A stretch of 64,000 nt of DNA. Origin: Linanthus parryae. Lineage: Eukaryota; Streptophyta; Magnoliopsida; Ericales; Polemoniaceae. The DNA is taken from the NCBI GenBank assembly GCA_023055425.1, contig JALGPY010000010.1, positions 18,325,363-18,389,362 on the forward strand, in the 5' to 3' direction. How positions within the stretch are numbered: the first letter of the stretch is position 1; the number at the start of each line of letters is the position of its first letter. Below the pieces are notes generated by a model. The model did not search any database. It saw only the letters and a program-made list of their open reading frames with translations, and was not told the origin of the DNA. Made by a program: the position numbers and the translations under genes. Below are positions 47,710-59,660 of the stretch, one piece after another.

Positions 47710-48218
47710 ATACTAACCAAACTAAAAAATGAAACTCGTCTAGAAGAAAATCCATCAAGCCATTGTCCTCTAGCAACATTTGTAATGAACCTTGTACTAT
47801 CAGGGGCTAATTTCTTACCAGTGGATTTCTTCTTCTCTGAATAGATCTACAGTTCCTTATCTATGTTCTCATCAGGTTCATCTGCTGGTTCATCCTCTGT
47901 AAGCTTTTCCTTTTCGTAACCCTTGTCTGCTTTGTCGGCTTTCTTATTTGTCTTCTAAAGGGCTACCAATCTGAATTCCCTTATGTTTTTCTGGTGCAGA
48001 CTCCACTTCCTTCTTATTCTTCTTGATGGACACTAGGGCCTCATCTTTCTAGGCCTTATACTTGGGAAGAGGAGGTGCTATGTCTTCTGCATTAGGGGTC
48101 TTAGAGCTGGAATCCACACTAATGGTCTAAACCTCTTCCAGCGGTCTTTCTTTTCTTCTCTGTTGTAGCCTTTGAACCACCAGACATCTTGATTCTACCT
48201 GAGGCTCTTTTGGTGCTC

Positions 48219-48618
48219 ATTAGGGTTTGGATAAGAAGATAGAGAGGGAGGATATATACGAAGGAGAGAAATAAAGAAGGAGATAAATAGAAGAGATTTC
48301 AGTTTGAAAAGGAAACTAAATATTTTCTCTGATCTTTGAAGATCTGATAAATCAAAAAGATTCAAAATTGTGTGTGCCGTTGGAAATAAAAGATATAATA
48401 TTATTTTGGCTAAAAAGAAAGGGTATTTAAAATTGAGGGGCAACGTTGAGAAATAATCTACAAAGATAACACCCAACATTGAAAGATCCATAATTCTTGA
48501 CTATCTAGCATGCAATCTTCTTTTCAAGGCTTTGGAAAAGATTTCAAGGCCTTGAAAAGTTCTATGGTGTAGTACACATATACTTAAAGCTTTGAAAGGA
48601 TTTTCAAGGCTTTGAAAA
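48219..48618 (-). other. Spacer between RNase H and ORF3 of element G
   Basis: Non-coding, the counterpart of 8,783-9,230 in B. Contains palindrome variants at about 48,523, 48,544, 48,587 and 48,602 (TTTCAAGGCTTTGAAA forms) and a purine-rich leader ahead of ORF3. Confidence 0.55.
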
Positions 48619-50332
48619 TTAGTTCAAACCGTTGAAACACATAAAACTTACCTGATTCTCCCCCAAAACCAATGCTTCCTTATTTAGCATGCCCAATTCC
48701 AATCTTAAGGCTGAGAATCTTTCATCTGGCAATGGTTTAGTGAAGATATATGCAGATTGCATGTTAGTAGAAACTATTTCAAGAACAATATAACCTTTTT
48801 CAACATGATCTATGATGAAGTGATGTCTAACATCAATATGCTTTGTTCTTGAATGCTGAACTGGATTCTTTGTAATTGATATTGCACTTGTATTGCCACA
48901 CTTGATAAGTACGTATCTGAAATCAAATCCAATATCTCTCATTTGTTGTGCTATCCTAAACACTTGTGAACAGCAAGCACTAGCTGCTACGTATTCCGCT
49001 TCAGTTGTTGATACTGCAACTGAGTTTTGCTTCTTTGAATTCCAGCTGATTAAAGATGATCCAAGAAATTGACAGCATCCTCATGTACTCTTTCTATCAA
49101 CTTTATATCCTGCAAAGTCAGCATCTGAATAGCCACACAAACAGAATTTAGAATGTTTAGGATACCCAAGCCCTAAGTCTTTGGTACCATTGAGGTATCT
49201 AAAAGTTCTCTTAACTGCATTAAAGTGTGATTCATTAGGATCAGCTTGAAATCTAGCACACATGCATACACTGAACATGATATCTGGTCTACTAGTTGTG
49301 AGGTAGAGTAATGATCCAATAATACCTCTATATTCTTTCATATTCACACTCTTACCAGATTCATCCTTGTCTAAAGAAAGTGTAGAACTCATGGGGGTCT
49401 TAATCTTTTTGGACTGAGACATATTATACTTGCTTAGCAATTCTTTTGTATACTTGCTTTCATGTATTTGGTTATGCACAATTCAAATTCCTTGCTCATA
49501 AGACTTGAGAATTCCTTGAACATAAGATCATTAGTAGCGCCAAACAAAATATCATACACATAAATTTGAACTACAAGTATATCTTTCTCATGAGTCTTTA
49601 TGAAAGGGTCTTGTCTACTAATCCTCTTTTGAAATTATTTTCAAGTAAAAACTTTGGAATTCATTCATACCAAGCTCTTGGAGCTTGTTTCAAACCATAA
49701 ATAGATTTGTCAAGTTTGCAAACATGATCTGGAAATTTGTTATTTTCAAAACCTAGAAGTTGAGCAACATAAACTTCTTCTTACAGATAGCCATTTAGAA
49801 AAGCACACTTCACATCCATTTAAAATAGTTTCACGTCTTTTTGAGATGCAAATGCATGTAGATTTCTAATTGCTTCTAACCTGGCAACAGGGTCAAAAGT
49901 TTCTTAATAGTCAATACCTTCTTCTTGATTGTAGCCTTGAGCTACCAATCTAGCTCTGTTCCTGATTACCTTTCCATTCTCATCTAACTTGTTTCTGAAT
50001 ACCCATCTGGTGTCAATGATAGACTGATTTCTTAGAGGAGGAACTAGATTCCAGACCTTGTTCCTTTCAAACTCATTAAGTTCACTTTTCATTGCTCTAA
50101 ACCAGTCTGCTTCTTGTAATGCTTCCATCACAGTTTTAGGCTCTACAAGAGAAATAAAAGCATTAAAAGCACACTGATTATTCAACTGTGATCTGGTTTG
50201 TGTACCAGTGGTTGGATCAGAAATAATGTTATCATCAGGGATGAGATGAGAGATATTTGAATCTCTTCCTTGGTGTCCATGGTTCAGGCTCTCCATTTTG
50301 CTTCTCAAGTCTATTAGAACTTGAAGTAGTAG
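48619..50332 (-). pseudogene. RT and RNase H of element G
   Basis: Minus-strand. 50,338-49,904 reads the linker and RT start (NAFISLVEPKTVMEALQEAD, SIIDTRWVFRNKLDENGKVI, RNRARLVAQGYNQEEGIDY). Then broken pieces with 'MDVKCAFLNGYL' and '[14 protein letters not shown]' follow. The YVDD site at ~49,550 is damaged (YVYD with a nearby shift). 49,479-49,081 is open (KELLSKYNMSQSKKIKTPMS, YGIIGSLLYL-type block, DADFAGYKVDRKST, RNase H catalytic Asp kept). 48,963-48,619 reads the RNase H end (NTSAISITKNPVQHSRTKHI). Right next to 50,332 lies the nested element E. Confidence 0.85.
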
Positions 50333-51934
50333 GGACACGATCCAACCGCAAGTGTACAGCTGTTGCGTGTAGTAATATTCGGTAATCCGGCTATGTCGAA
50401 CCCAAGGGACTTATTGTGAATCAATTAGGATGATTAACTTTTTGAGGGCTAGAAAATGAGTTTATTTACTAATCTAAGAACGTAAATAACAAGCTAATTA
50501 TTAAAACAGGGAGTGAATATGAGAGACAAATATCAGGATTTTCTCTAGGTTTACTAGGTTTCCACCATTCATGAATTACGGTCTCAAACACAGATGATGA
50601 ATTGATTTGCCAAACAGGCAAGGGTACTTTGAATATTTATCAACCAAAGTCTATACTTAGAGCACGTACCTGATTTCTCTAGCCTACGTATGTCTAAACA
50701 TGCATCCTCATCTTCTAACTTCTACTCAATGCTCACAGTCTGTGGTTGATTTCTCTAACCAGTGACTAAGTGCTTAATTCAATTATCCGGAAATTTTGTA
50801 GCTTTCACAAACCAAGTACCTATGACCTTCATATAGGTGATCAAACTACACAAAGATGGGTTAAGAACAAGAATCAAAGATAGCACAACCATTCATCATC
50901 AATTAAGTTTAGGAAAAACGTGAATCAAATTCATAATACGCCAAAACGGCTTCAAACCCTAGCTACCATGGAGAAATCCCGATTATGAACTTAGATACTT
51001 AGACTCATGATTACAATGATAGCGTTATTCATAATTGCAGACAAGAAATAAAGAAAACGAGAGAAGAGAGATCAAACAATGGAATCCACGCTCTCACGAA
51101 AAACTCCAAGCTCCAAGCCTTCCTCCAATGTGTTCTTCTTTTTCTCCAGCAGCCAACTCTGCCCTCTAATTCTGAGAATCGTGATGTATAGGGCTGAGCA
51201 CGATTTTTAATGTATTGTGGCCGAATTTGCAATTCAGCCCCTCTAGTTTGCAATTCTCGGACAGATTTCATAAGTTGATCTTGCGCGGGCATTTTCTCCC
51301 TCATCCAGATTTCGTTTTGGGCCTATCTTATATCGTTGCAAATTCCTAAATGTCAATTTTCGAATGGAATAGGCCTTTCTCCAAAATTTTATACGTAACT
51401 CTAGATAAAGCCCGAATACTGAAGACTGGTCCAGTGAACTTTTCCAGCTCTTCTTCGTTTTTGCGTCATCTTCGACAAACCATATCTTTCTCGTCCGACC
51501 TTTGATTGAGCTATGTGACCTACCGTTGGAAATCTATTTGAGTCAAATTTCATTTGGAACCGGTCTCACTATAGTAGGTCTAGTAGAACTCAAGATATAT
51601 CAAATAGTGAAGGTTGGTCACTTTAGCGCCTCTAACTTTGTTTCTCTTCATTCTTCTTGGACATTCCCGAGCTTTTCTCATCTTCCGAAGTTTGTTTCAT
51701 GCCTCCGAGCAATCGTTTAGAATCCTTTCATATCCTGAAAACATGAAAAAACATACCAAGCGATTATGTTTCATAAATAACATCTAAAAACGCATAGAAA
51801 CGCCCGAACTAGCAATAAATCACAATAAGCTTATTATTCACAAGAATTGGCCCAAGTTCTATCACTTTTCACCGAAACGCAGACAAATAGCAATGTATTA
51901 CATAAAAAATATGAATCCAACTAAGGAGTTATCA
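50333..51934 (-). mobile_element. 3' LTR of element E
   Basis: 1,602 bp. Longer than the 5' LTR by ~348 bp because the 5' copy lost the part matching about 50,360-50,715. Contains conserved group blocks ('gtgacctaccgttgga', 'gaactcaagatat'). The minus-strand tract AAGTGTGGGGGTATT lies next to it (complement at 51,935-51,950). Confidence 0.92.
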
Positions 51935-54918
51935 AATACCCCCACACTTACCATTTGCGCATCCCGAGCAAAGTCTCATCTACTGCATTTATCTGTCTGC
52001 TAGCCAACACGACTCAAACGACTCTAACATGACTCACGACACTGTAAATGCAGCAATGATGCAAATTCAAATCTAGACTCGATCTTACAACAATTATTTA
52101 AAACAAAAAACAAAAAATCCCATTTCTCTCTTTTTGGAAAGAACAGGCAATCTCCTTATCATCAACTAAAAATCATGAAGCTTTCACTAATCCTTATGAA
52201 ATTCACATCCACGTAAAAAGAATTTGAAGTAAAAACCGGTTCCATGCAAAAGCTCACTAAGGTGTCCCCTTTCTTCCACCAATTCAAACCAAGACACAAG
52301 CACGCCCTAAGCTTCATTGGGTCTAATTCTCATCAGATTTCACTGTAGGCTTTCTTCGCCGAATCATCTGAGTGTTTCAGACCCTCTTAGCCTTTATTGC
52401 TTTTGACTCAAATTTTCCCGGTGAAGGGAGTCACAACTCCTGTGAAATAAGGCTTGACTCTAATTTTCCTCTCTAAGCTCAGCTCATTTGGTTGTTTTCA
52501 TTATTTGCGGACTTTATTTTATTTTTTTCATTTAAGCACATATCTCCTTTGTTTTTTTCAACCGTGAGCTAGGGAGTGTGGGCTTTTTCGGTTAACTCTT
52601 GTGACCACCGTAAGGGATGGTGGTGTACGCCCCCCAACTTCACTTAGGCTGAGGCAATCGTACCACATGAAACCAACTCAATACGAAGGTCGACCGTAGA
52701 TCAACAAGAGACCACAAGTTTCCACTTGAAAACAGAATGTTCAGCTACAATAAAACTCAATCTAATTAGCAAACTATAGGAAACTTAGGTATACTAAATT
52801 TCATTCTTTCACAACAACCAAAAGTTCCCAGGACTTCCTTTTGTGGAACCTCTACACAAAATATTTATTGAATAATTTTTTTCCTACTACGGCACTTTCT
52901 ACTCAAAAGGATTCATTCACAAAGCTCTCTTCAGCTTCAAGATCCTCAATTGCCTTTTTCTCAAATTTTCAATTTTTTCGATTTTTATGGATTTTCTCTT
53001 TTCTCATTTTCTTTGTATTTTTTTACCCTACCTCTATATGCAAGGCTTTGACACGAAAAAAATTTGACACAACACAACTCAACTTTTTTGGTAGGTATAC
53101 TCAATTATGTAAAAATGCAAAAGTATGTAAACCTATCCTACACAGTACACCAATATAAATAAAAGCTCAACATAACCACAATACTGACTCACAATACGAA
53201 CTAAACACATCCTACATGTTACTGGCTATGCAAGACACATTGAATAGTAACAGTTAAACCACCCCCACACTGAATGTTTCGTTGTCCCGAACGAATTTCG
53301 AGATTAAACATAGGTCTCAGCAATCAATGTGAAAGACCAGTAGATGAGATGGAGCATGACATATACAAAAGAAACACATAAGTTTAGCTAAAGGAAGAAA
53401 TACTCCCAACCGCCTCAAGGGCGGGGTTGAAATCTACTCCAAGCAATCCCCAAGCACTAGTGGTGCTATTGTGCTCCTATATAGTCAGTGTGTTCTGCAC
53501 ACCGGGGTAGACTGCCCTCCTCTGCTATAATCTGTGTCTTAAGAATCCCCAACTCACAAATGCAAGCCCCTGTGAAGGTCATGTGTGTCATGGCACATCG
53601 GGGTAGATTCTACCATAACCTGCGCATGTATGTCACTAGAAAATATCATCAGTCTCTCTCTCTCTCTCTCATCTCTCCATATAAACAAATAAAAACCTAA
53701 AACACAACTATATTAAAAACACACTCCCTAAATTAAAGCATAAATACGTTGGGTTGCCTCCCAACAAGCGCCTTGTAATTTAAGGTCGACGACCCGACCC
53801 AGTTACCTCAAGTATGATTTATGCGGTTTTTCTCTCAACTTTTTCTTCTTCCACCATAGCTTCTCTCTTTGTCTCTTCTCACGTGAGCGTGGATGCGTAT
53901 GGCGCAACAAAATTGTAGAAGACGGCCTGAAAAAATTTCTTCTTTCTGTGCTTCCACTCCTTGATCATCGGTCTTCTCGAGAATTCATTCACCATATCAT
54001 GATCCCTTGTACCTCTCCTCTTCTTCTTCTTCTTCCAACTTTTCACAATCACTGTCATTGAGGACTAGTCATGTGGAAATATATTCCCAAGTGGAACTGT
54101 AATGGAAAGGAGTGTCGTCTTTACTTCTCCCTTCCCTAGCTCTTGTCTTGGAATCACAGGTGATAATTCATGAACCGCATAAAATTGGGGTCTTTCTCCA
54201 TCAATGTGCAATATTTCCCTAAACTCATGGCATGCTTCATTTACACACATATCTTCAGTGATTGGGAAGAACTCATTATCCATGTACTTATGAGCCTGTT
54301 CTTCATTAAAACCTTCTTCAATGTCCTTCGTCCATAAACTCGTGGTGTCAACACTCTCCATTTCATGCCATGACTAAGGAATTATGCGAGGCACATGTTG
54401 TATAGGCTTCACAATATCTTCCCACTTTGAGTCCGAATATGAGTCTAAGGCAGCCTGGGGATCTATTACTTCGCGATGAACAATATTATACACAAAGACC
54501 TCTAGGGTTTCTTCGTCTTCCTCTTTTCACTCCTAAACTAAGTCAGGAATGATGCTACTTGGCCCATCGTCATTATCTGCATATGTCAATGCACTCGAAA
54601 GTTCTCCCAAATGTTGTCCCTGCAGCTGGTTTCATCCATCCTATTAATCCCTTCCTCGATTATGTCCATTTTAGCTATCGTCAGCTTCAATATTTCTTAC
54701 ATCTCCTCATCTTCTTGATTTCCAGGACGAAGGGTGTACACATCTCTATAGGAGTAGTCCGGTGAATAGCCTGGAGCTTGCCCATAAGAATTATGCCCCC
54801 ACATGATAACCAAGATACCTGCACAATAATTCGCTAGGAAGCAGGTGAGATCAACATAAATAAAAAAATAAAAAAATAAAATTCCCTAAAGTTAATATTC
54901 AAACTAATTCAACCGAAT
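51935..54918 (-). other. Internal region of element E
   Basis: Minus strand: 3' polypurine tract (51,935-51,950), T/A-rich part, a second GTGTGGGGG tract (complement at 53,262-53,275), the post-pol block shared with D (53,749-53,796), a (TC)n tract (~53,650-53,671) and the small ORF. No RT, integrase, protease or typical gag is visible. Confidence 0.75.
54065..54361 (-). CDS. Small ORF of element E, 98 codons, function unknown
   Basis: Open from an ATG at 54,361 to a stop at 54,065: acidic, soluble-looking protein (MESVDTTSLWTKDIEEGF... ACHEFREILHI... LSPVIPRQELGKGEVKTTLL). It lies upstream of the post-pol block, where gag-pol would stand in a full element. No zinc knuckle or protease motif. 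It could be a remnant of a coding region of the parent element, or chance. I do not recognise it. Confidence 0.35.
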   Translation of the reverse strand: MESVDTTSLWTKDIEEGFNEEQAHKYMDNEFFPITEDMCVNEACHEFREILHIDGERPQFYAVHELSPVIPRQELGKGEVKTTLLSITVPLGNIFPHD

Positions 54919-54936
54919 TCCCCGGCAACGGCGCCA
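54919..54936 (-). other. Primer binding site of element E (tRNA-Asp type)
   Basis: Minus-strand TGGCGCCGTTGCCGGGGA, the exact PBS typical of Athila/Tat elements, six bases inside the 5' LTR (LTR border at 54,943). Confidence 0.92.
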
Positions 54937-54942
54937 AAAACT

Positions 54943-56196
54943 TGACACGATCCAACCGCAAGTGTACGGCTATCTTCTATCTTCTACTCAATGCTCAGCG
55001 TCTATGGTTGATTTCTCTAACCGGTGACTATGTGCTTAATTCAATTATCCGGGCAATTCGTTGCTTTCACTAACCAATTACCTATTATCTTCATATAGGT
55101 TATCAAAATACACAATGATGGGTTAAGAACAAGAATTAAACATAGCACAATCATCCATCATCAATTAAGTTTAAGCAAAACGTGAATCAAATTCAAATCC
55201 GCCAAAACGGCTTCAAACGCTAGCTACCATGAAGAAATCCCGATAATGAACTTAGCTACTAAGATTCATGATTACAACGATACTATTCTTCATAATTGCA
55301 GATAAAAAATAAAGAAAACGAGAGAAGAGAGATGAAACGATGGAATCCTCACTCTCACGACGAACTCCAAGCTCCAAGCCTTCCTCCAATGTGCTCTTAT
55401 TTGTCTGCAGCAGCCTATTCTGCCCTCTATGTCTAAAAATCGTGATGTATAGGGCTGGGCACGATTTTGAATGTATTGTTACCGAATTTGCAATTCAGCC
55501 CCTCTAGTTTGCAAATCTCGGACAGATTTCATAAGTTGATCTTGCGCGGGCCTTTTCTCCATCATCCGGATTAATTTTGGGCCTATTTTATATCGTTGGA
55601 AAGCCCGGAATGTCTATTTTATAATGGCATAGGCTTTGCTTCAAAATTTTATATGTAACTCTAGATACAGCCCGAATACAGAAGACTGGTCCGGTGAACT
55701 TTTCCAGCTCTTCTTCGTTTTTACATCATCTTCGACGGACCATATATTTCTCATCCGGCCTTTGATTGAGCTCAGTGACCTACCGTTGAAAAGAGATTTG
55801 AGTCATATTTCATTTGAAACCGGTCTGACTATAGCAGGTCTAGTAGAACTCAAGATATCAGTAAAATAGTGAAGGCTGGTAACTTTTGCTCCTCTTACTT
55901 TTCTTCTCTTCATTCTTCTTGGCCATTCTCAAGCTTTTCTCATCTTCCGAAGTTCGTTTCATGCATAATAGCAATATTTTAGAATCCTTTCATATCATGA
56001 ATACATGAAAAAGCATACCAAGCGATTATATTTGATAAATAACATATAAAAACGCATAGAAACGTCCGGACTAGCAATAAATCATAACAATCTCATTCTT
56101 CACAAGAATTAGCCCAAATTCCATCACTTTTCACCGAAACGCACACAAATAGCAATGTATTACACAAGAAATATGAATCTAACTAAGGATTTATCA
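54943..56196 (-). mobile_element. 5' LTR of element E, with internal deletion
   Basis: 1,254 bp. Same ends as the 3' LTR. The deletion lies at ~54,975, where 'gtacggcta' jumps to 'tcttctatcttctactcaatgctc'. Both LTRs are otherwise similar, with scattered substitutions. Confidence 0.92.
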
Positions 56197-56201
56197 AGTA
56201 G

Positions 56202-57756
56202 CTTGTTATATTGTCTTCTCTAGAGATTCTGTTTCAAGGCTTTGAACTTTGGTTTCAAGGCCTTGAAAAGGCCTGTCTTGTTCCTGTGACATTTTCTTGG
56301 ATTCTTTATAGAATTCTTCTTCAATATCTTAATCATGCTTGTTCAGATTGAGATGTGCAAAACCATAACTCAAAGAACCATCATACCTTTCATCAAAAAT
56401 AACATGAATGCTTTATTCAACAAGCTTGGTTCTCTTATTATAAACTCTATAGGCTTTGCTTGTCTCTGAATAGCCAAGAAACATACCTTCATCACTTCTT
56501 GCATCAAACTTACCGAGGTTTTCCTTCTCATTATTGTGAACGAAACAAGTACAACTAAATGTTTTGAAGTAAGAAATGTTTGGCTTTCTTCCTTTGAACA
56601 GCTCATAGTTAGTCTTCTTCAGAATAGGTCTGATCAAGAACCGGTTAAGAATGTAGTTTGCTGTATTCAAAGCTTCTGCCCGATAATATTTTGGCATTGT
56701 TCTTGACATGTCTTCAAGATCTTGTTCTTTCTTTCGACTACTCCATTCTGTTGTGGAGTTCTAGGTGCAGAAAAGTTGTGTGGGATGCCATGCTTAGAAC
56801 ATAACACATCAAACTCAAGTTGATCAAACTCTCTACCATGATCAATCCTTATGGAAGCAATAGGTAGGTTTTTAAATGTTTGTAGTTCTGAACAAATCTT
56901 TGAAAATTCAGTGAGAGCTTCAAATTTTTCTCTAAGAAACATAACCCAAGTATATCTAGAGAAATCATCTACAATAACAAGCATGTACATCTTACCCTTT
57001 GGAGTTGGAGTTCTCATGAGATCCATATGCAATAGTTCAATGGGCCTAGTAGTACTTACAAAGTTCTTTTGCTTGAATGAGCTTCTAGTTTGCTTGCCTT
57101 GTGCACATGCCTTGCATACTTCTTCATCTCTGAACTTGATAGGGGGTAAACCTCTTCTTAAGTTATTGCAAACTAACTTGTTCAAGGTATGCAAGCTAAT
57201 GTGTCCCAACTTTCTGTGCCAAATCTTTGAATCTTCTTTCAAGGCCTTGAGAAGAAGGTATGCAAGCTTCTTAAGCTAATGTTTCCAAGGTATGCAATCT
57301 TCTTCATCTCTGAACTTGATAGAGGGTAAACCTCTTCTTAAGGTATGTTTCAAGGTATGCAAGCTTCAAGTTTTCACCTGCAACTTTGTTAGTTTGGAAA
57401 GTATAAACATTGTTTGATATAGAGGTTGTGAGGATGCAGTTGCCAGATTTCTTATTTTGCACCACACATTTATCTTTATCAAATATAACCTTGTTTCCAT
57501 TATCACAAAGCTGAGATACACTAAGCAAATTAAATTTCAATCCATCAACTAGATATACATCAGAAATAGAGTTTTCAGAATTTGTACCAACTTTACCAAT
57601 ACCAAGAATGTTGCATTTGCCTTTGACACCAAGTTTAATTGATCCTGCTGATCGCTCTTTAAGTTCTGAGAATAGAGATCTCTTTCTACTCATGTGTCTT
57701 GAGCAAACACTTTCCACAAACCATTTTTGCTCTTTGATCTTGGTAACACCCTGCAA
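56202..57756 (-). pseudogene. Protease, pre-integrase and integrase of element G
   Basis: Minus-strand. 57,756-57,304: protease region (KIKEQKWFVESVCSRHMSRK; the DSG active site reads ESV, so Asp and Gly are lost) and the pre-integrase start. A local duplication (57,120-57,348) shifts the frame. 57,242-56,667: zinc-binding HRKLGH...CKACAQGKQ, core with HMDL (first Asp), SIRIDHGREFDQLEFD (second Asp) and NGVVERKN (Glu): all three catalytic residues kept, with a 3-residue loss after HMDL. 56,709-56,413: C-terminal part (NYILNRFLIRPILKKTNYEL). The linker runs to 56,202 and includes palindromes at 56,233 and 56,254. Confidence 0.85.
57120..57348 (-). repeat. Local duplication in the pre-integrase part of G
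   Basis: 'tcttcatctctgaacttgat' starts at about 57,120 and again at about 57,299; ~47 bp are alike in both copies ('gggtaaacctcttcttaag'). Between them 'aaggtatgcaagctt' occurs three times in variants. It explains a frame break between 57,304 and 57,242. Confidence 0.8.
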
Positions 57757-57763
57757 ACACCAT

Positions 57764-59611
57764 TCAGTGTCTTACCCAGCTTTTAGACCAAGTGCTGAAT
57801 TTAGATTCATATTCAGGGTCAACCTTGTTAGGTGGTCTAACCACTTTAGGAACCCAAATCTGTCTAACTTTTCCTTTGAGTTGGAAGGGAAAAGTGTTCC
57901 TCATTATGTGTGGGTCTCTTCTTCTAAAAGGAGAAGTCATCTTAACATGACCAATCTTATTGCAGTAATGGAACTTGGGAAATGTTTTTCTTCCAGATTT
58001 CACAAATCTGGTATTTTTCTTATTTGGAAAATATGGCTTGTATCCAATACCAGTTTTGTCAACAGAGTTTAAGCTACCTCCAAGAATCAAGTTCAAGTTG
58101 TGTTCTGAACCTGAAAGTTTTGCTTTGACCAATTCAGATTATTTAAATTTCTCAGTCAGAGTAGTCTTTTTTTAAACCAATTCATCAACTTGATGTCTTA
58201 GATTAACCATGCTGTCACTCAAGAGAGAGTTCTAAGTGACTACTTCCTTGACTTGTATTTTCAAGGCTTTGAAAGTGATTTTCAAGGCCTTGAAATCACT
58301 GTCAGTTTTTTTCTAATATATTTCAAGATTCTGATTCAGGCAAACAAGATGGAAATTCTCTTTTGCTTGCTAATGAACTTTTCTTTCAAAACTCTAATCT
58401 CTTTCTGATATTCCTCTTCATTTAAAAGCATTGTTTTAAGATAGAGAGGTCTACTGTTGGTTTTGAAATCAAGCAGTTTGCCATTACCTCAATGTTCTTT
58501 TCAGAACTTTCATCATGCTTGGCCATAAAGCATATGTTGGCATGTTCTTCTTCAGATTCAAAGTCACTTGAAGTGTCTAAATCACTCCATGAAGCTATCA
58601 TAGATTTCTTTCTTCTATCAAGATCTTTCTTCTGAAAGTTCTTCCTCTTCTTGTGTAGAAAGTCTCTGATCAAGTTTCATGCATCGCCACACTCAACGCA
58701 ATTCATAACTTTATGCTTATTACCATGTGAATAAGATTTACCTTTATAGTCTTTGATACTGGAGGGTTTATGTCTATCTATGTTGAAGTCCTTGTTTCCA
58801 CAGATTTTCTTCATTTTAAGAATATTGGTCAAGGCTTTGGAAATCAAAGCTATTGGATCTCTATCATCATCCTCAGTTTCAAGTTTTTGAAATGTCTCAT
58901 TCTCCTTTTCCTTGAGAGCCAAGTTCTTAACTCCTTCTGGTAGTTCTTTATCAACTCCGTTCATGGATATTTCATGTGTAAGGATCTTCCCTTGTAGGTC
59001 ATCAAGTTCGATTGATGAGAGATCTTGAACTTCCTAAATAGCAGTAGTCTTTGGTTCCCATTTGGGCTTTGTAAGAATTCTTAGAATCTTCCTCGCCTTT
59101 TCTTCATTGGAAATAAGCTTTCCCAATGAATCAAGTTTGTTGACAATTTTAGTGAATCTTTTGAACATGTCTTTGATTGACTCATCTCCATTTATCTTGA
59201 ATATCTCATATTGCCTGGGATATATGTTGATCTTGGTTTGCCTGAATTGGTTGGTTCCTTTAAAGTTTACCGCAAGCTTATCCCATATCTCCTTGACAGT
59301 TTTGCAACCTGAGATCCTGTTAAATTCATCTGCACTCAAAGCACAATATAAGAGATTCATAGCTTTATAGTCTTTTGAAAATTTCTCTAACTCAGATGTA
59401 GAAAGAGAGTCTTCAGATTTGGGAGTTCTCCCATCCTTATCTTTGTAGAAAGTGTGGAGACCATTTTGGATGATAGTCCAGAGTTCCATATCTATATCAA
59501 TGATAAACATTTTCATCAAAGCTTTCCAGTGGCCAAATTGTCTCCATAGAAGAGTTGAGGTCTGTTAGTAGCTCTTCCCTGAGAGAAACCACCATCACCT
59601 ACAATACTCAT
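57764..59611 (-). pseudogene. gag of element G
   Basis: ATG at 59,611 on the minus strand (MSIVGDGGFSQGRATNRPQL), 36 bases after the PBS. A frameshift near 59,530 precedes 59,519-59,034 (capsid: MMKMFIIDIDMELWTIIQNG, SALSADEFNRISGCKTVKEI-like, SLGKLISNEEKARKILRI). 58,964-58,677 and 58,673-58,422 hold the charged linker and the first zinc knuckle, where a stop and changes have removed the His and the last Cys. A coiled-coil stretch with FKALK palindromes (58,260-58,300) and a second knuckle (FHYCNKIGHVKMTS at ~57,960: first and last Cys lost) follow. Non-functional. Confidence 0.82.
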
Positions 59612-59646
59612 AATCACAAGATGGTTAAATCTATGCAGTGATACGA

Positions 59647-59658
59647 GCTCAGATACCA
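59647..59658 (-). other. Primer binding site of element G (initiator tRNA-Met type)
   Basis: Minus-strand TGGTATCTGAGC, one mismatch from TGGTATCAGAGC, two bases inside the LTR border at 59,661. Confidence 0.9.
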
Positions 59659-59660
59659 AT

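Larger units (their letters stand above)
44867..48218 (-). pseudogene. ORF3 of element G, interrupted by a solo LTR
   Basis: Same third gene as in B. ATG at 48,218 (MSTKRASGRIKMSGGSKATT), a Lys-rich N-terminus with stops to ~47,715, then a SIRE solo LTR (46,162-47,709), then the central domain 46,158-45,670 (AYPRLTRFFYVNM, MELDHVKFANVQGCPKRYDT, VVPREHSKELVTDRVLHLMY). Skipping the LTR and one target copy, the 40 residues around the junction align with B without gaps. Then a middle region with MLTLFFQHFEIPADMEESVT (45,610-45,401), and an acidic/Lys-rich tail (45,115-44,867, with KKEEEHDDEKDSQEED). Conserved layout in two elements suggests selection in the past. Function unknown; no membrane segment. 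Confidence 0.65.
50333..56196 (-). mobile_element. Element E: non-autonomous gypsy (Athila/Tat-like), nested in G
   Basis: 5,864 bp. TSD AGTAG at 50,328-50,332 and 56,197-56,201. Two LTRs (54,943-56,196 and 50,333-51,934), perfect PBS, purine tract, but only a short ORF (54,361-54,065) in 3 kb of internal DNA. G's sequence resumes on both sides between integrase and RT. LTR ends TGATAA...GTGTCA on the minus strand (the outermost base at 50,333 is changed to G). Since gag and pol are absent, mobilisation must have used proteins from a relative. Probably the youngest kind of insertion in this half, along with the solo LTR in ORF3. Confidence 0.92.

Noticed and set aside
57608..58072. 154-codon plus-strand frame opposite gag/protease of G
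   Set aside because: Shadow of the minus-strand gag; a similar shadow exists opposite A (3,313-3,660).
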